This document shows, one piece after another, positions 47,887-58,813 of a DNA stretch of 64,000 nt. Source of the stretch: Musa acuminata AAA Group (lineage: Eukaryota; Streptophyta; Magnoliopsida; Zingiberales; Musaceae). Each line of letters begins with the position of its first letter. Positions within the stretch are counted from its first letter, which is position 1. The translations under genes were made by a program, and so were the position numbers. The stretch covers positions 19,492,001 to 19,556,000 of the forward strand of contig NC_088331.1 of the NCBI RefSeq assembly GCF_036884655.1, read 5' to 3'. A model generated the notes under the pieces. It was not told where the DNA came from. It did not search any database and saw nothing but the letters and a program-made list of their open reading frames with translations.

Positions 47887-48930
47887 TGTTGAATCTCATA
47901 TTTTGATGATAAAACCAATTGATAAGTGTTTATGATTTGATCTACATTTTGAGTGACGCAGGATGCTTCATTCAGGATGAGACAATTAAAGCAAGAAGAA
48001 TCATGTTGGGCTGGAGGAAAACGTGTCAGAAGATTAGACGTCAGGCCTGAGGATCAATCGATGTATCGACAGAATGCTTCGGGCCATGGATTCGGGCATC
48101 GGGCCAAGAAGAGTGGATATTGCACCAAGGATATCAGAGTTGCGAAGGTTAACTGGCCTATTGGGTAATAGGCTGCAAGAGATGACGATACGTCGAAGAA
48201 TCGGACGAAGCATTGATGGACCAATGACATACCAGACGACATGATTCATGTTTAGTAAAAATTGTCTAGATCGAAGTATGGTTTTACATATGCAAGATTA
48301 ACTACACTAATAAGGCATGAAGCAAAATGAAGTCCCAGAGTAAAGAACGCGATTTCGTTTGGAGTTTGAGAGTTCATCGGAAGTCTGGACGTTCATCGGA
48401 AGTTCTACCGAAAAGTCTCGGAGCTTGCCAAAGAAGCTCGTTGGAACTCATCAAAGAAGATCGTCGTGAAGTCTAGGAGCTTGCCAGGAGTCTGGAACAT
48501 TGTCAAAAGATCGTCAGAAGTTTGCTGGAAGATCGCTGAAAGTTCGCTGGAAGAAACCAAGACCTAAGGATTTGTTTAGCTTAGTGTATGCCTTAAGTTT
48601 CATAGTTAGCATATAATTGGGTTTAGATTTAGGCCAACCCAATTAGGGGCCAATTGGGCTCATGTAAGGACTATGTTGGGCCTAATGAAAGGCCCAAACA
48701 GTTACCCAAGAAGTGACACCATCGTGGCACAATCTCCGAGACTATGTCAGGCAGTGGTATTACCAGTCTGGGTGATGGTATCGTCAGTCTAGGTGGTGGT
48801 ATCGCCCAGTGACTGGTTGCCAGGCAATGGTACCACCTAGCTTAGTGTCAATGTTAGACTGACACTAGCGGTGGTACTACCCATACCTAGGAAACCCGGG
48901 ATAAGATGTTTTTAGGCTCCAAGATTAAAT
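47887..48930 (+). repeat. Element H right LTR fragment (5' part only)
   Basis: Starts TGTTGAATCTC and contains the CGGAAG-rich segment and GC repeats (about 48715-48885). It stops at ggctccaagattaaatc, just before where the TATA block would be. Directly after it element F reverse transcriptase resumes. Confidence 0.82.
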
Positions 48931-49835
48931 CAATCATTTGCTAAAAGTGTGAGTCTTGAATTTGAAATGAGTTTGATAGGGGAATTAACCTTCTTTTTGA
49001 GCTTACAAATCAAACAACTAAGTAATGGTATATTTCTTAGTCAAACAAAATATGCTTTAGATTTGCTAAAAAGGTTTAATATGGATAGCTCAAAGGCTAT
49101 CAACACTCCTATGAGCACCTCCACTAAGTTAGAAATTGATGAAAGTGGAGAAAGCTTTGATCAAAAAGCTTATAGGGGTATGATAGGAAGTTTACTTTAC
49201 CTCACTGCAACTAGACCGGATATCATGTTTAGTATAGGACTTTGTGCTAGGTTTCAATCTAATCATAAGATATCTCACTTTAAGTAGTTAAGAGAATTCT
49301 TAGATATCTTAAAGGTACTACTAATCTAAGATTATGGTATCCAAAATCCGAGAACTTTGAACTGATTGCATATGTTGATACAGATTTTGGTGGATGTAGA
49401 TTAGATAGAAAAACCACATCCGAAACATGTTAATTTTTAGGACATGCACTTGTTTCTTGGTCTTCCAAGAAATAAAATTTGGTTGCGCTATCTACAACCA
49501 AAGCCGAGTACATAGTAGCTAGTGCATGTTGTGCACAAGTTGTATGGATGAAAAACACTTTACAAGACTTTAAGATTCATCTTAAAAATATTCCTATAAA
49601 ATGTGATAACACAAGTGCAATATGTTTAACAAAAAATCCTATTCAACACTTTAGAAAAAAATATATTGATATTAGGTATCACTTTATATGAGATCATGTT
49701 AATAATCATGATGTAATCTTAGAGTTTATTAATATGAAATATCAATTAGTCGATATTTTTACAAAGCCCTTAAGTGAGAAAAAATTTGACTTTCTTTGAA
49801 GAGAATTAGGAATGTTTATTTGTCCGAATGCATGA
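48931..49835 (+). pseudogene. pol: Element F pol, part 2: end of reverse transcriptase and RNase H
   Basis: Resumes in [20 protein letters not shown], reads to 49287, then shifts and has stops. RNase H traces: tgttgatacagattttggtgg (VDTDFGG for ADADFGG), [21 protein letters not shown] and KCDNTSAI. Ends at TGA 49833-49835 after GMFICPNA. Confidence 0.85.
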
Positions 49836-51186
49836 ATTTGTTAAATTTCGTTTTCAGACTTTCTTGATTCTTTGATCACTCACTTAAATTCTGTGCTAAA
49901 AATTTTATGATGTGAATTTTACATGATGATAAGGTTGTATGCTTCAATAACATGTTTACTTTGATGTTGGAAATTTTGTGCTTTGATGCTAAAAGTTTCT
50001 ATGATGATGAGTATGTTATCATACAATGATGTAATATCATGTTTACTTTGATGATTATGATTTTTAGTGAATATTGAGAAGTTTTAATTATACATTGGAT
50101 TCTTAATCTTTGAGTACTACAAAACACTAAATATATTACGTCATGCAAGTAGTGATGAAAAGCTATGATAAAATATTTTATAAATGCATGAAGTATTTAT
50201 ACATAACTTGATATTTGATTCATGAAAATCATTGACAAATGCATCTCTCGGATTTATCTCTTGTGAATTTTTATTGAGAAATGGATTTGATGTGATGATC
50301 CTCTCATTATGAAGGCTTATTCACGAAATTTCTTTTGTCCTTCATATGATGATTCTTTCACATGAATTCTTTCTTAATGAAGGAAGAATTTTTATGATTC
50401 TTTGTTATGAGATGAACACTTGCAAGAATGAGGATTTGATTTCACATCAATATCTTGATCCTTGTGAAAATTGAAGTATAATTTAATGAAACTCTTTTAT
50501 CATTTTTAACTTCATTCAAAGTTGGTTCTCAATGGATTTTTCTCCTTACTCTCCTTCTTCATGCAAAGTTTTGATGAAAAATAAAAAGAGAGAAGTTGAT
50601 GGAAGCTATCTCTTTAATAATTATAGCTTTTAATGTTGAGAACTTTTGAATAATACAATATCTTGAATGCTTGAAATATGATTGGTATGAATTTTTTTTA
50701 CAATTTGAAATGTGATATGAATTTTTACCACACTTACATTGTTGAATTGTTCTCCTTTTTGTTGATGACAAATGAGGAGAAATAATGCCAAAATATGATA
50801 AATTGATGACAAATATATGCAATGTATTTCATCATATATACTTGAAATGTTTGTTTGGTAAAATTTCTTCATTATGATAAGATATCTAAAGCTTAACTTA
50901 CAATTTTACAATTGATATCTTACCATAGAATGATGAATTGCTATCTTTGTCATCTTTCATATTTGAAATATCAAACTTAACTTGACATCATTTTGAGAAT
51001 GTTAGATCATGATATGAATCATAATGTGTGTATTGATAAGTTTAAATGAACTTAACTTATCAATTTGTTTCTTGAATTCAAAGGCTTTGAATTCAAAAAT
51101 GTCTTTTCTCAATATTGGTATATAGATATGGGGAGTTAAGGTTAACTACATCATTAATTGATTGTCATCATAAAAAAGGGGGACAT
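49836..51186 (+). other. 3' non-coding region of element F
   Basis: 1.35 kb, AT-rich, no gene seen. Decayed polypurine motifs at about 50761-50780 (gttgatgacaaatgaggaga), 51125-51137 (gatatggggagtt) and aaaaaagggggacat directly before the LTR. Confidence 0.72.
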
Positions 51187-51624
51187 TGTTGAATCTCGGA
51201 TTTTGATGATGAAATCAATTGTAAGTTGTTTGATCTAATCTATATGTTGAGAAAAGTATACAGGATTAACTACGATGGCAGTAAGACATAAAGCAAGTGT
51301 TGTGTCGGAGTCAAGATCGAGATCTCATTGGGAGTTTGAGAGTTGGATGGAAGTCCGGACATTCGTCGAAAGTTCTACGGGAACCAACCGAGAAGTCCAA
51401 GAGCTTGCCATAGAAGCTCGTCGGAACTTGCCAAGAAGATCGTCGTAAAGTCTAGGAGCTTACCGGGAGTCCACCGAAACATTACCGAGAGTTCGTCGGA
51501 TGTTCGCCGGAAGTACGCTAGAAGCTCACCGGAAGAGCAATTGACGCACCGGAACAAGAAGCATTGTAAATTGTGTCTTAATTATCATAGTTAGAGCATA
51601 AATTAAGTTAGGATTGGGAGGTAA
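51187..51624 (+). repeat. 3' LTR of element F, first part
   Basis: Matches 29426-29870 of the 5' LTR with many differences. It is cut in ggattgggaggtaa by element I; the 5' LTR reads ggattgggaggtaatccc there. ggtaa (51620-51624) would be the target duplication. Confidence 0.87.
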
Positions 51625-52062
51625 TGTTAGGACTCTAGCTTGGAGAGTCCTAATTGAGAGGGACATTCATGTAAAACTGTTAGGACTCTAGCTAGGAGAG
51701 TCCTAATTGAGAGGGACATTCTGTTAGGACTCTAGCTAGGAGAGTCCTAATTGAGAGGGGCATTCAAGTATGAGGTGTTTTCTTAGAGAAGAATTAGGAG
51801 TTGTAAGGGAATAGGAGTCTTGACTATGAGTCCTACTAGGAGTTGGTTAGAAGTAAGAGTCTTAAGTAGGAGTCCTATTATGAGTTAGGGTTTAGAAGCC
51901 CTATAAATAGCCATGTATTCCTTCTCTTTTCATAAGCAATAGATGAATCTTTTTTGCAGCCTTTGAGCAGCAACTTGGAGGGAGGAACCCCTATAGAGTT
52001 CCAAGGAGGCCGATCCCCTAAAGAGATCAACCCCAAGTTTAGAATCTGCAAGGGTTCTAACA
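51625..52062 (+). repeat. 5' LTR of element I
   Basis: 438 bases, TGTTAGGACTC to TTCTAACA. Three tandem terminal units, each beginning TGTTAGGACTCTAGCT and holding the ttaggactct/agagtcctaa hairpin. TATAAATAG at 51902-51910. Confidence 0.9.
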
Positions 52063-53397
52063 CCCGGTATCAGAGCAGCGTTCTTGGCGTCTCGCTGCCC
52101 TTCCACAGCCATCCATCAACCCTCTACAACCATCCAAAGCAATTCCCACAATTGCTTAAAAGATCGTCACCGAATTCCGTCATCATCTCCACCACCACGG
52201 ATCATCCTTTGATCTCCCCGTGAATTGCAACAGGTTCTGGTTTCCTACCTTACTGCTGCTGCAATTTAGTTATCCTTATTCGAAAATCCAAAAAAAAAAA
52301 AAAAAAAATCGTTCCTATATTGCTGCATAAACTTTTCGTCACAAAGTTTTCATCTCTACGACGAAAGATACATTGCAGAATTCCAACCGCATAGCACCAT
52401 CTGTTTGATCTTGCTACTCTGCTTTTTCTATCCAAATTTCTACGAAAGTTTTATGACATCTTTGAACTTCATAACAGTGGATTTCCCTTTGGTTTCATCA
52501 AAAAATTCTCAATATAAACTACTGATCTTTTATGTCCAATCTGCTGCACTTGAATTGCAGAATTCAAGCCACATAGCACCATCTGTTTGATCTTGCTACT
52601 ATGCTTTTTCTATCCAAATTTCTATGAAATTTTTATGACATCTTTGACACTTCCTAACAGTAGATTTCCCTTTGGTTTCATCGAAAAATTCTCAATATAA
52701 ACTACTGATCTTTTATGTCCAATCTGCTGCACTTGAAAATCTATGCTGCAGAAAATTTCAGCTGCATATCGTTGCCTTAACCCATCTATTTGCAATCTTT
52801 TTGAATGAAATTTCTTATACACTTAATAGATCATCTTGGCTTCCATCTAAGATTGATCTATTAAGAAATTTATCTCTAAAAACAATTTTATGTTGCTGCA
52901 AATTTTCATCGTAACCCGCTGAAATTTTTTCGACGATAATTCTGTAATTGCAACTTGCACCAATTTCCTTGCTGTTATACTGCCGAAATTTTCTTGATTA
53001 AATTAGATATCCTTTCTGTCATATAAACTGTGATTTTGCTATCAATTCCCTCCTCAATTCTCCCAAGTTTTTGGTGGAAATTACGTCGAGAAACCGTTGT
53101 TTCTTCGACGACAATTCTACTCTTACAAGACAGCACATACTTGCTGCAACTTCCACGGATTTCTGTCAAACCTTTGCTATCATCTACCATAGATCCAAAA
53201 CTTTCATCCACAGCCCTAAAACTCTACTAAACCACACCCTCAAACTGCACCCAAAACAGCCACAAAACAAGCCTAAACCGCAGCCTACATCCACCAATCC
53301 ACCAACACTTTCGACCATCACTTCCCTCAACCTATACATGCCTTTAACCCAATAGCAAAAGAGAGATCTTAACATCATTGATTTGGGGCCATATACT
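52063..53397 (+). other. Primer site and leader of element I
   Basis: cccggtatcagagcagcg at 52063-52080. Non-coding, homologous to 7498-8818, with a run of A at 52289-52308 and a repeated segment (catagcaccatctgtttgatcttgctact, near 52390 and 52572). Confidence 0.75.
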
Positions 53398-55755
53398 ATG
53401 GCATCTAAGGAGGCAATCAATGCTAAATTCGAAGCCTTGGAGGTGCGAATGGAGGATAAGATTCGGACGCTCTTTAACGAACTCAGATTGGGCCGACCAC
53501 TAAGCCCGAAAAAATCATATCAAGGAGAGAGCTTTGCCCAATCACACCAAGCCCGAAGAGATGACTTCCAAGGGAGGAGAGGCTCTATGATCGATCCCAA
53601 CTATCCATGCATAAGGGTGGACTTCCCTAGATGGGAAGAAGGAGACCCGATTGGTTGGATCTCGCGGGCGGAGCGATATTTTCAGTACCACAAAACCGCG
53701 GATGTATCTATGGTGAAAATTGCAGCTATACATCTTGAAGGGGATGCTATACAGTGGTTTGACTAGTTTGAACATACTTATGGAGTCCTTTCATGGCAAC
53801 AATTCAAAGAAGGACTGCTGATCCGCTTCAGACCAACCGATTACGAGAATATTGATGGACAACTAGCAAAGATCCGACAAACTTCCACCATTCAGGGGTA
53901 CCAAACCAGGTTTGAAAGGTTATCTAATCAAACTCATGATTGGTCTCAAAAACAGCTATTGAGGATCTTCATTGAGGGCTTGAAGCCGGAGATCCGAAGA
54001 GAAGTTAAAGCGCGACAACCGTATACGCTTATGGCAGCCATCTCTTTCGCACGACATCAAGAGGAGCAATTGAACCATGAAGCTCGGAGGACTAGGGTTG
54101 CTCCTCAACCAGTAATATTGAAGCCCTCAGCCCCCCCTACTATTGATGAAGTCCCTACACCAAAGAGGTTAACAAGAGAAGAGCTTCGGGAGCGATATGC
54201 GAAGGGGTTATGTTGGCATTGTGATGAGCCGAGGAGCCGTGAGCATCGTTGTAGTAAAGGGGGACTTCTTATGATTGAACCGATAGAAGAAGAGGTCATT
54301 GAACATTCAGAAGAGAGCCTTGAACATGAAGAAAAAGATGCAGAAAAAGAGCCACAACCGACCGAAGTTACGGTACAAACACTAGCTGGCTATTCAAACC
54401 CGCAAACGATGAAAGTTGGAGGCCTTCACAAACAACAACCAATCACTGTTCTCATCGACACGGGCAGTACTACTAACTTCCTAAATAGTAAGCTTGCTGT
54501 TCGGATATCATTACCTATCGAGAATCGCTGCAGGTTTGATGTTAAGGTCACCGACGTACGGATTTTGAATTGTGATCATAGGCGCTTGCAGGAGAAACTA
54601 TTGCTGCAGGACCAAGAGATAATTGCAGATTTCTTCCTTCTCCCTCTTAACAATCATGAGGCCATGCTCAGAATTAAATGGTTGACGATATTAGGTGATA
54701 TTTCTTGGAATTTTATGAAACTAATTATGAAATTTTACAGTAAGGAGAAACAGGTGACATTGCACGGGAAACGTGGGGGCGACATAACAACGATTTGCAC
54801 ACAAAAAATGGAGAATGTTTTTCATAAAGCATGTAGCGGCTTTTTGGTACAACTTGAGCAGCAAACTGAGGGAGAGCCAACAGAATTTGAAGATCCAAAT
54901 CTACTTCCTTTGCTTGCTGAATTTTCAAATATATTTGACGAACTGCGCAACCTACCTCTTACTTGTTGGCATGATCATTGTATAATGATTCTTCCAGGCA
55001 AATCTTCAGCAAATGCTCAGCCATATCAGTATCCACATCTCCAGAAGGATGAAATAGAAAGGATTATAAAAGAGATGCTCGAAACAGGAGTTATTCGGCC
55101 AAGTTGCAACCTCTACTCTTCCCCGGTGCTACTTGTACGCAAGAAGGACGGAACAAGGCAAATATGTGTTGATTACCGAGCTCTCAATGGCATAATCATC
55201 AAGGACAAATACTTTATTCCAATAGTAGATGAATTGCTAGATGAAAGGGAGCACAAATCTTTACAAAGCTGGACCTTTGATCCGGGTATCATCAAATACG
55301 AGCTTGCGAAGAAGACATACGAAAAACCACCTTTTGAACACAAAACAACCACGAATTTTTGCTTTCTTCAACAAAAGGTGGAATATCTTGGGCATATCAT
55401 ATCAGATGAAGGTGTGGCAGTGGACCCCTTCAAAATTGGAGCAATGCAAAACTGGTCGACCTCGAGAAACATAAAATTGCTACATGGCTTTCTGGGTTTA
55501 ACAGGCTACTACCGCAAATTCGTGAAAAACTATGGAAAGATCAGTGCACCACTTACTTCCTTACTAGAAAAAGATGTCTTCCAATGGTTGGACAGAGCCT
55601 CCGCTGCCTTCGACAAACTTAAGGCAGCTATGACGACGATGCCGGTGCTAACACTACCAGATTTCAACCGACCCTTCATTATTGAGGCCGACACATCTGG
55701 AGTCAGAATTGGAGCCATTCTCATACAAGATGGTCGACCACTCGCATACACTAGC
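53398..55755 (+). pseudogene. gag-pol: Element I gag-pol, 5' part (one nonsense codon, reverse transcriptase deletion)
   Basis: ATG 53398 (MASKEAINAKFEALE). One TAG at 53764-53766, where K has TGG. Order: gag, zinc knuckle CWHCDEPRSREHRC, protease VLIDTGSTTN, reverse transcriptase fingers (SPVLLVRKKDG, ICVDYRALNG). After VDELLDE the frame is shifted: the expected FTKLDLxSGYHQIR lies in the neighbouring frame near 55260-55300. The palm with YxDD is deleted before FLQQKVEYLGHIISDEGV. RNase H follows (IIEADTSG). The reading then runs into J. Confidence 0.88.
55751..55755 (+). repeat. Left target-site duplication of element J (ctagc)
   Basis: Element K at the same place reads cactagcaagg, so ctagc is native sequence just left of J. 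The right copy is outside the window. Confidence 0.7.
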
Positions 55756-55879
55756 TGTTAGGATCAAGAGCACTAAGAGGGGGGGGGTGAATTAGTGCAG
55801 CGGAAATCTTATAATAAATTAAAAACCAAAAGCTACGTTCGTTCAAAAACTTTTATGATGCAAAAGCAAATTCTCAGTT

Positions 55880-56140
55880 TGTATCTAAGTGCAGTTTGCG
55901 TCTAAGCGCAGATTGCGTTTAAGCGCAGTTTTGCGTCTAAACTCAGATTTACGTCTAAATGCAGATTTATGTCTAAACGCAGATTTACGTCTAAACGCAG
56001 TTTTACGTCTAAACGCAGTTTTACGTCTAAACGCAGATTTACGTCTAAACGCAGTTTTACGTCTAAACGCAGTTTTACGTCTAAACGCAGATTTACGTCT
56101 AAACGCAGTTTTACGTCTAGACGCAGATTTACGTCTAAAC
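55880..56140 (-). repeat. 18-base tandem array in the J 3' LTR
   Basis: About 14 copies of acgtctaaacgcagtttt/attt, more regular than in G, with an alternation of tttt and attt ends that suggests a higher-order 54-base unit. Confidence 0.88.
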
Positions 56141-56845
56141 TTTGAAACTCGTTTGTATACTCGCAGAAGGCAGTATGCAGTTGAAAACGTGAACTGAAAT
56201 CTGATGATTGAGCGAGGAAAGCCGATTTACGTCTGAATGCAGTTTTACGTCTAAATGTTGAAACTCGTTCGTAAAATCGTAGAGGACAGATTGCAGTTAT
56301 TAATAGGATTAAAATGTAAGCGTAAACTGCAAAGAAGCTCGTTCGTAAAAGCACGGAAAACAGTTCTGCAGAATCAAGCGTAAACGTAAACTGTAATGTA
56401 TGAAAATACGAGTTTACGTCTGAATGCAGATTTGGAAGAACAACACTTAGAACTTGTTCGTGAAAGCGCAGAGAGCAGTAGTGATGAGGGAGGTTTGCAG
56501 TAATGATAAAGTGCTCGAAAATAAACGCAAACCAGAGATTTAGAGTGGTTCGGTCAGCCTTGACCTACTCCACTTTTGGCTTCCTCCACCGATGAGGTTG
56601 CCGACGTCAACTAGGTGCCTTCCTTCAATGGGCGAAGGCCAAACTTCCCTCTTACAGTTTCTCTCCTTTTAGCAGGCTTAGGAGACAACCTTTACAGACC
56701 TTTCTCTCCTCACTTTACAATTGAAAACTTGAAGAACAGAAGGAGGAGACTTAAAGGCTTTACAACACTTTTGAGCTCTTTAGAATCACAGAAAAGATCA
56801 CAATTTCGGTATAGGTCTGTATCTTTTCAGTGCTGAATGGGTGGG

Positions 56846-56854
56846 GTATTTATA
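56846..56854 (-). promoter_or_regulatory. TATA box in the J 3' LTR
   Basis: gtatttata, complement of tataaatac, in ggggtatttataggcccc. Confidence 0.75.
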
Positions 56855-56924
56855 GGCCCCAACCCAATTCAAAATTCGAGCTCAAAACGATCAAATCGAT
56901 CAAATCCCAGAATTCTGGGATCAG

Positions 56925-57505
56925 GCGGTTGCACCTCTCGACTGGAGAGGTGGCACCGCCTGGCAGAGCTCGAAGACTGAGCTCTGCCGATTGCTTCTCT
57001 CTGCCAGAGCTCGAAGACTGAGCTCGATGGTTGCATCACCTGGCAGAGCTCGAAGACTGAGCTTGGTGATTGCATCACCTGGCAGAGCTCGAAACAGAGC
57101 TCGGTGGTTGCATCACCTGGCAGAGCTCCAAGCTTAGCTCAGGCTGATCCACCTCTCTGCCAGAGCTCGAAGACTGAGCTTGGTGAATGCATCACCTGGC
57201 AGAGCTCGAGACTGAGCTCAGGCTGATGCACCACTCTGCCAGAGCTCGAAGACTGAGCTCTGTGGTTGCATCGCCTGGCAGAGCTCGGAACTTGAGCTCT
57301 GGCGGTGCAACCTCTTGGCTGGGGCGGTTGCACCTCCCAGCCTTGCAGCCCTGGCGGTTGCACCTCCTGGCTGGGGCGGTTGCACCTCCCAGCCCCACAG
57401 CCCAGGCGGTTGCACCTCCTGGCTGGGGCGGTTGCACCTCCCAACCCCACAGCCCAGGCGGTTGCACCTCCTGGCTGGGGCGGTTGCACCTCCTGGTGCA
57501 ATCAG
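56925..57505 (-). promoter_or_regulatory. Expanded U3 repeat block of element J
   Basis: Two repeat types upstream of the TATA box on the coding strand. One is a unit of about 38 bases built on cctggcagagctcgaagactgagctcggtggttgcat (about 56955-57300). The other is a unit of about 48 bases built on ggctggggcggttgcacctcc and agccccacagcccaggcgg (about 57300-57495). Both contain the rggttgcacctcc core that also forms the G and D repeats. Confidence 0.7.
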
Positions 57506-58021
57506 GGTCCGAATGGTTCACTCCATTCGGCCCACTTTGAATCTTTTCAGGGGCCCAATTGCCCCAAGATTAAGCTAATGGGATCACCTCCCATTTTCAT
57601 GCTTAATCATCATGCTAACTACGATTAACTCTAAGACAACTTCTGCAGCTTTGCTCCGATGCGTCAATCGCTTCTTCCGGCGAGTTTCCGGCCAACTTCC
57701 GTCGATCAACCGATAACCCTCGGTGATCCTTCTGCGGACATCCGGCATACTCCTGGACTTTGCGACGATCCACTTGGCGAGTTCCGACGAGCTTCGCTTG
57801 GCAAGCTTCTGGACTTCTCGGATCTGTTCTCTCTGAACCTCCGACGACCGTCCGAACTTCCGTCGAACTCTCGAACTCCCAACGTGATCATGATCTTGAC
57901 TCCGGCGCAACTCCTGCTGCTTGTCTTACTCTCATCGTAGTTAATCCTGCACACTTATCTCAACACATAGATTAGATAACAAATGACAATTGACTTCATC
58001 ATCAAAATCCGAGATTCAACA

Positions 58022-58813
58022 ATCTCCCCCTTTTTGATGATGACAATCAATTGATAAAGGAGTTGTCCTTAACTCCCCCTATCTATATGCCATAGTTGAG
58101 ATAAGTCAACCTTGAATTCAAGACCTAAGAATTCAAGTGACGTATTGATAAGTTAGATCAGTTAAACTTATCAATGCTCCCATCATGATGCCTATCATGA
58201 TGTATCTCTTCACGAATTATGTCAAGGCATGACATACATCATCAAGTTTGTATTATTGTGTTTGTAACCATTCATCATGTAATCATATAAAGCAACGAAG
58301 GACTTTTTACATGATGCTCACATTTGAGATTTTCTAGCAAGTTTGCATTTTCTATTGAATATCAAATCAAGATATGATGCAAACTATAGCACATGTTCAC
58401 ATATCTCTTGGTGATGCAAGGATGGCATAACATTGTTTATAGCATCACTCAAGTATTTGCAACTATGACATAGATATGATTATGGCAGTTCAGCTATGAC
58501 ATCGTGTTTATCAATTCATATGTTTATCAATTCATATGTTTCTCCCCCTTTGTCATCAACAAAAAGCATGATAGCATTATCAAGCATATAAAGAAAGTCA
58601 TGACACATATATCTCTTTTTGCTTGATGGAGGAAAGTCATTTTCCAAAGAGTTTTCATAAGAGTGTACGGGAACATCCCATTTTTAGCATACAACCCGAA
58701 AAATGAACTTCTTACATGCATTTGGTTAAAAATATTTGTCACATAATTTGCAACATGTTATTTGATCAAGCGTTGTCAAGGCATGTAATAGTAATAGCAT
58801 CCGGAAAATAATT
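58022..58813 (-). other. 3' non-coding region and polypurine tracts of element J
   Basis: Complements of purine tracts at 58022-58036 (next to the LTR), 58071-58085 (aactccccctatcta) and 58540-58555 (tctccccctttgtcat). A 16-base direct repeat tttatcaattcatatg occurs twice at about 58508-58539. No envelope-like frame. Confidence 0.8.

Larger units (their letters stand above)
34487..48930 (+). mobile_element. Element H: gag-only element with both LTRs truncated at the outside, carrying element G
   Basis: Left to right: the last 288 bases of an LTR, primer site, truncated gag (split by G), AT-rich non-coding region, polypurine tract, and the first about 1044 bases of an LTR. Without G the internal region is about 3.48 kb, similar to B and C. 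The two LTR pieces cover opposite ends of one LTR, and no target duplication is visible in F. This is not the product of normal integration without later change. Confidence 0.8.
29426..51624 (+). mobile_element. Element F: old Ty1/copia Sirevirus-type element, split by H and I
   Basis: 5' LTR 29426-30727, gag, pol to 34486, then pol again from 48931 to 49835, 3' non-coding region and the first 438 bases of the 3' LTR, where gypsy element I begins. Reverse transcriptase reads to IIFGS before H and resumes at SFAK after it, so both halves are one copy with only a few codons lost at the junction. Many stops and frameshifts show it is old. Confidence 0.87.
51625..55755 (+). mobile_element. Element I: Ty3/gypsy element related to K, interrupted by J
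   Basis: LTR, primer site, leader and most of a gag-pol frame, better preserved than K (one visible nonsense codon). Element J cuts it in RNase H at 55755; the rest lies right of J, outside the window. It shares with K the same reverse transcriptase frameshift and catalytic-core deletion. Confidence 0.9.
55756..58021 (-). repeat. 3' LTR of element J
   Basis: 2266 bases, plus-strand tgttaggatc to gattcaaca. Its extra length over G is mainly in the expanded U3 repeats. Confidence 0.94.

Noticed and set aside
55940..56130. CRISPR-like array (regular short repeats)
   Set aside because: Units are directly tandem with no unique spacers, in a plant LTR.
55889..56197. Open frame of LRLNADLRLNAV repeats (also at 63632), and an opposite-strand frame of LDVNLRLDVK repeats
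   Set aside because: The 18-base tandem unit is a multiple of three without stops, so frames stay open on both strands by chance. It lies inside an LTR.
57187..57628. Several overlapping frames with GGCTSWLGRLH or CNRPSQEVQPP repeats
   Set aside because: Products of the GC-rich U3 tandem repeats of element J, open in several frames on both strands at once; no gene structure.
58022..58813. Envelope-like third gene after pol of J or G, as in SIRE1
   Set aside because: The 0.8 kb after pol has only short frames and the polypurine motifs.
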